Of a stretch of DNA of 9,501 bases, positions 6,419 to 9,501 are shown piece after piece (position 1 is the stretch's first letter; every line of letters starts with the position of its first letter). Source of the stretch: Deltaproteobacteria bacterium. GTDB taxonomy: Bacteria > Desulfobacterota > Syntrophia > Syntrophales > UBA5619. The stretch covers positions 1 through 9,501 of the forward strand of contig JAPLJW010000261.1 of assembly GCA_026388365.1 (NCBI GenBank). Reading direction: 5' to 3'. The translations under genes and the position numbers were made by a program. The notes beneath the pieces are model-generated. The model saw only the letters and a program-made list of their open reading frames with translations, was not told where the DNA came from and did not search any database.

Positions 6419-8575
6419 TCACTTCCCCATCCCGTAGAGCGAAAAAACGACCATGACGGCCCTGTCGTCCACGCGATCGGAGACATTGAGTTCCACATTC
6501 CAGCACTGTTTCCGGTATTGCAAGCCGCAGGTGGATTCGACGGTCCTGCCATCGAACTGGTTTCGTCTCAGCACATAGGTCGCGCCAAGGGAGGATGTCA
6601 GAACCGCCCTCAGGTAGAGATTAATCTCCTCCAGCGTGTCCCGGGTGTAACGATACCCGGCGGACATCGAATCCCCGCGATGATCGGACAAGGTCAGGTC
6701 ATAATTGCTCTGTCTCCAATTTCCTGAATTCACGTCATATTTGTTGCGGGCCGACAGGGAGAAATAGGGAAGAGGCGCCAGATCCAGCTCCAGATCCACA
6801 TCACTGAAAGGCTGATTGTCCTTCCCCGATCCTGTGACGTCCCTTCCCGCCTCCCGGATGTCGTAGGTCTGGCCGATCTTGAAGCGCATCATCTCGCGGT
6901 AGCTGATCTTTCCATCCTTTGCCCGCATCCGGGTGAGCAGCGTATTGGTGATCCCATAGGTCAGGGTGTGCTGACCGGGAATCCGGTCCAGAAAATCGGG
7001 GGCGTGATCCTGCGACGTGTCGGGAATATAGGTGTAGGTGATCTCCGGTCGGATCCCGTGCCGGATCTTCTCCACCTCCGCGCCGTTGACGTCAAAAACC
7101 CGGGATATCTCTGTGGAGAGGGTCGTCCCCAGCGTGAAGACCTCCCGGTCGCCGTATTTGTCCCCAGCATCCGCCGCGGAATCAGACCGCTCCCAGACAT
7201 CCCCCCGGAAACCCGCCTGCGGCGTCATCCGCGCATAGGATCCCAGCTTCAGCGGCAGGAAGAGGGTCGGGCTGATCTGCCAGAGATGCCCCTTCTGACC
7301 CTCCTGACGGAAAAAATGATCATAGCCGGCTGTGAATTCGAGCTGCAGCGGGCTGTTGAAGAGGGGCTGCCGGAATCCCGTCAGAGTCGCCTCCGGATAT
7401 TTCTGCAGCGTCCCATTGTTGTCGGGAGCGGAAAAATCATCGGTGTAGCGCGCGAGGGCGGTCAGGTTGTACAGGGACCAGTCCTTCGTCAGACGGACCG
7501 TGGAATCGAGCGATCCGAGGGATTCATCCCCGAGGAAGGAGACTCGACTAAACCGCTCTTCCCCGCTCGGGGAATAGTGATCCCGATAGTAGTTGGAGTA
7601 GGAAAAATCCTTGAAATACCAGCGGTCCGACACCCGGCGGATGTCGCTCCGGAGGTTGATACCGTCCGCGAAAGTCGTTTCGTGGTTAAGGTAATAGGAC
7701 CAGCGGTTCCGATCATCCTGCCAGTCGCGGCTCATGGTCCCGACACCATCCGTAACCCGCTTGCGGTCGTTGATGAAGTCCCCATAGAAGACGCCGAACG
7801 AATCCGGACTGGTAAAGTAACGGATTTCCACACCCTCCTTGAATCCGCGTTTCTCCAGATAGCGCTGGAAAAATGTGGCGTCGGCGCTGTCGGAGACGGC
7901 CCAGTAGAAGGGGATTTCCACGTCCAGGCCGTTTTGGTCGCGGGAGTAGGCGAAGCGGGGGAAGAGTAAGCCGGTCTGGCGCGTCGTCTTGGCGGGGAAG
8001 ATGAGATAGGGGATGTAGAGCAGGGGGAGATCCCGGGCCAGGAACCGGCCGTGCTTCAGGACACCGTAGCCATCGACGGTCAAGTCGAGCTCGCTGCCGG
8101 CAATGCGCCAGTCGGGCGCATCACCGTCGCAGGTGGTCACCGTGGCGTTTTCAAGCCGGTAGGTCGCTTCCGACTTCTTTTCGATCCTTTCTCCTTGGAT
8201 GTAGAAATGGTTCTGGGCGATAAACATCTTCCCGACCTCCACCATCCCCGTCCGCGAGACGGTGTTGAACGAAACCTTTTCGCCCTCGAGAATATCCTGA
8301 TCGCTCCGGACCAGCACATGGCCAACGGCCAGGGCCTGGCTCGTGGTGCGGTTCAGGTTCGCGGCGTCGGCCTTCAGGAATCCCCCGGTAAAGGTGATCA
8401 GGACCTTCCCCTCGGCGTGGAAGACGTCTTCATCCCCGTCGTAGGCAATGCTATCCGCCTCGATGGTGACCGGTCCCCCCCGGAACTCCGTCTCGAAAGC
8501 CCGGAGGGGCGAAGCCGCCATCCAGGAAACGAACAGGATCGCAAGAAAGCAGAAGAACTTTTTCAGTCTGTTCAC
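6419..8575 (-). CDS. lptD: LPS-assembly outer-membrane protein LptD
   Basis: 718 aa from the GTG at 8575. A signal peptide covers 1-26 (basic NRLKK, hydrophobic core [15 protein letters not shown], cleavage after PLRA). An OstA/LptA-like beta-taco domain follows at about 30-145 ([30 protein letters not shown]), then the C-terminal beta-barrel. The junction [20 protein letters not shown] (185-204) is a strong LptD marker. With LptE it forms the translocon that places lipopolysaccharide in the outer leaflet. Mature-chain cysteines are only Cys149 ([10 protein letters not shown]), Cys683 and Cys691 ([10 protein letters not shown]), where E. coli has four. Start choice: a GTG at 8590 with AGGA 5 nt upstream is also possible; 8575 is chosen because it gives the cleaner signal peptide. 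A still longer open frame to 8827 overlaps folC and is not real. The gene starts 25 bp after folC, probably in one transcript. Confidence 0.93.
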   Translation of the reverse strand: MNRLKKFFCFLAILFVSWMAASPLRAFETEFRGGPVTIEADSIAYDGDEDVFHAEGKVLITFTGGFLKADAANLNRTTSQALAVGHVLVRSDQDILEGEKVSFNTVSRTGMVEVGKMFIAQNHFYIQGERIEKKSEATYRLENATVTTCDGDAPDWRIAGSELDLTVDGYGVLKHGRFLARDLPLLYIPYLIFPAKTTRQTGLLFPRFAYSRDQNGLDVEIPFYWAVSDSADATFFQRYLEKRGFKEGVEIRYFTSPDSFGVFYGDFINDRKRVTDGVGTMSRDWQDDRNRWSYYLNHETTFADGINLRSDIRRVSDRWYFKDFSYSNYYRDHYSPSGEERFSRVSFLGDESLGSLDSTVRLTKDWSLYNLTALARYTDDFSAPDNNGTLQKYPEATLTGFRQPLFNSPLQLEFTAGYDHFFRQEGQKGHLWQISPTLFLPLKLGSYARMTPQAGFRGDVWERSDSAADAGDKYGDREVFTLGTTLSTEISRVFDVNGAEVEKIRHGIRPEITYTYIPDTSQDHAPDFLDRIPGQHTLTYGITNTLLTRMRAKDGKISYREMMRFKIGQTYDIREAGRDVTGSGKDNQPFSDVDLELDLAPLPYFSLSARNKYDVNSGNWRQSNYDLTLSDHRGDSMSAGYRYTRDTLEEINLYLRAVLTSSLGATYVLRRNQFDGRTVESTCGLQYRKQCWNVELNVSDRVDDRAVMVVFSLYGMGK

Positions 8576-8600
8576 CTCAGCGCCTTTCACGGCGATCCTG

Positions 8601-9501
8601 TTACCCGTCTGCAGGAACGGCATACGTCCCGCCGCCTTTTTCGATTTGCTGGAGCTTTTTGACTTCTCCCACCAGATAGAGGGAGCCGGCCGCACAGACG
8701 AGATCCCCCTCCCCGGCGAGCGAAAGGGCATGGCGCAGAGCATCGCCCGGATTTTCGACCACTTCGAGATCCCCGTGAAACCTTCCGGCCGCCAGCCGCA
8801 GTTGCTCCGGCGACAGGGCCCGCGCACTGCTGGGGCGGGTGAGGATCACCCGGTCGGCCAAGGGGAAGAGCCTCTTCGCCATCGTCCGATAGTCCTTATC
8901 CCCCAAGACGCCGAAGAGCAGGATCAACCGCCGGTGGGGAAAATCATTCCGGAGCGCCCGGCAGAGTGTGGCCACCCCCGCCGGATTGTGGGCGCCGTCC
9001 ACGAGCAGCATCGGTGAGTGCTGGAGGATCTCCAGCCGCCCCTCCCAGTGCGCGTGCTTCAGCCCCTCGGAAACGGCCGCTTCCTCCACCCGGAAACCGG
9101 CCTCCTCGATCAGTTCCACGGCGCCCAGCGCCAGGGCGGCATTGGAAATCTGGTGTTTTCCCGCGAGGGGGCAGAGAAGCCCCTCATGGCGCCTCCCGAC
9201 GCCCCGATATGAAAACGTCCCATCCCGATGGATCGTCGTCCGGATCTCCTTCCCCACCCGGAAGAGCCTTGCCCCTCTTTCCCGGCAGATCGCCTCCAGG
9301 GTCCCGATGACCGGCCTCTGCCGGGCCGCGGTGAGACAGGCTCCCCCCGCCTTGATGATCCCCCCCTTTTCGCGCGCGATTTTCCCCAGGGTGTTGCCGA
9401 GGTACTCCCGGTGTTCGAGGGAGATGTTGGTGATCACCGAGACGAGCGGGATGACCACGTTGGTGGCGTCCAGCCTGCCCCCCATGCCGACCTCCAGCAC
9501 G
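8601..9501 (-). CDS. folC: Folylpolyglutamate/dihydrofolate synthase (5' end outside window)
   Basis: About 300 codons of the C-terminal two-thirds are visible; the N-terminus with the P-loop (GTNGKGS) lies beyond the right edge. The first residues, LEVGMGGRLDATNVV, are the Mur-ligase family signature of FolC. Further on are ISLEHREYLGNTLGKIAREK (the usual DHxxxLGxTxxxIAxEK, with Glu for Asp), the C-domain motif DGAHNPAGV and GVLGDKD, ending with CAAGSLYLVGEVKKL. The enzyme adds L-glutamate to dihydropteroate or tetrahydrofolate using ATP, in the cytoplasm. Whether it has both activities cannot be told from this part. In many related bacteria folC follows accD, which would lie just outside the window. 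It precedes lptD by 25 bp on the same strand; they share no known pathway. Confidence 0.95.
   Translation of the reverse strand, partial: VLEVGMGGRLDATNVVIPLVSVITNISLEHREYLGNTLGKIAREKGGIIKAGGACLTAARQRPVIGTLEAICRERGARLFRVGKEIRTTIHRDGTFSYRGVGRRHEGLLCPLAGKHQISNAALALGAVELIEEAGFRVEEAAVSEGLKHAHWEGRLEILQHSPMLLVDGAHNPAGVATLCRALRNDFPHRRLILLFGVLGDKDYRTMAKRLFPLADRVILTRPSSARALSPEQLRLAAGRFHGDLEVVENPGDALRHALSLAGEGDLVCAAGSLYLVGEVKKLQQIEKGGGTYAVPADG

Noticed and set aside
6968..7969. Plus-strand open frame of 333 codons opposite lptD
   Set aside because: Shadow of lptD; no signal peptide, domain or ribosome site that would support it.
8576..8827. N-terminal extension of the lptD frame into folC
   Set aside because: It would overlap folC by over 220 bp and place the clear signal peptide in the middle of the protein.

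Overview
The window reads as chromosomal sequence from a GC-rich diderm bacterium. The best guess is a member of the Desulfobacterota (the old Deltaproteobacteria, with a syntroph or sulfate-reducer flavour). The pointers are an LptD outer-membrane assembly gene, an rplM-rpsI pair followed by a remnant of argC, and an acyl-CoA gene set of DUF35, thiolase and MaoC type. The taxonomic placement is inference. Almost all genes are on the minus strand; the only clear plus-strand gene is the MaoC hydratase.

Left part (1-3424): an acyl-CoA module. On the minus strand, in transcription order, are a thiolase-fold protein that lacks the nucleophilic cysteine (1621-2766), a tandem paralogue that keeps it (435-1601, 19 bp downstream), and a DUF35 Zn-ribbon/OB-fold protein that runs off the left edge (1-374). 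Divergent from them is a short MaoC-type (R)-enoyl-CoA hydratase (2981-3424). Its promoter -35 element lies inside a 22-bp palindrome that looks like a repressor operator. Together they suggest a multi-subunit thiolase or retro-aldolase complex acting on an unidentified acyl-CoA, with a partner hydratase. This is the most unusual part of the window.

Middle part (3547-6359): translation genes. cysS (minus) converges on the MaoC gene. Upstream of cysS is a degenerate interval of about 400 bp. It holds a 149-bp element with imperfect terminal inverted repeats, a perfect hairpin, and the last residues of an otherwise deleted argC. Then come a strong intrinsic terminator, rpsI and rplM. The rplM-rpsI pair has a recognisable sigma70-like promoter at 6331-6359.

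Right part (6419-9501): folC (5' end cut off by the window edge) followed 25 bp downstream by lptD, both minus, probably co-transcribed. lptD encodes a complete but fairly short LptD with a signal peptide and only three cysteines in the mature chain.

Intergenic stretches: 375-434 and 1602-1620 are short intra-operon gaps. 2767-2980 is the divergent regulatory region. 3425-3546 is a convergent gap with no convincing terminator. 6297-6418 holds the rplM promoter. I see no tRNA, rRNA, CRISPR, complete insertion sequence or riboswitch.
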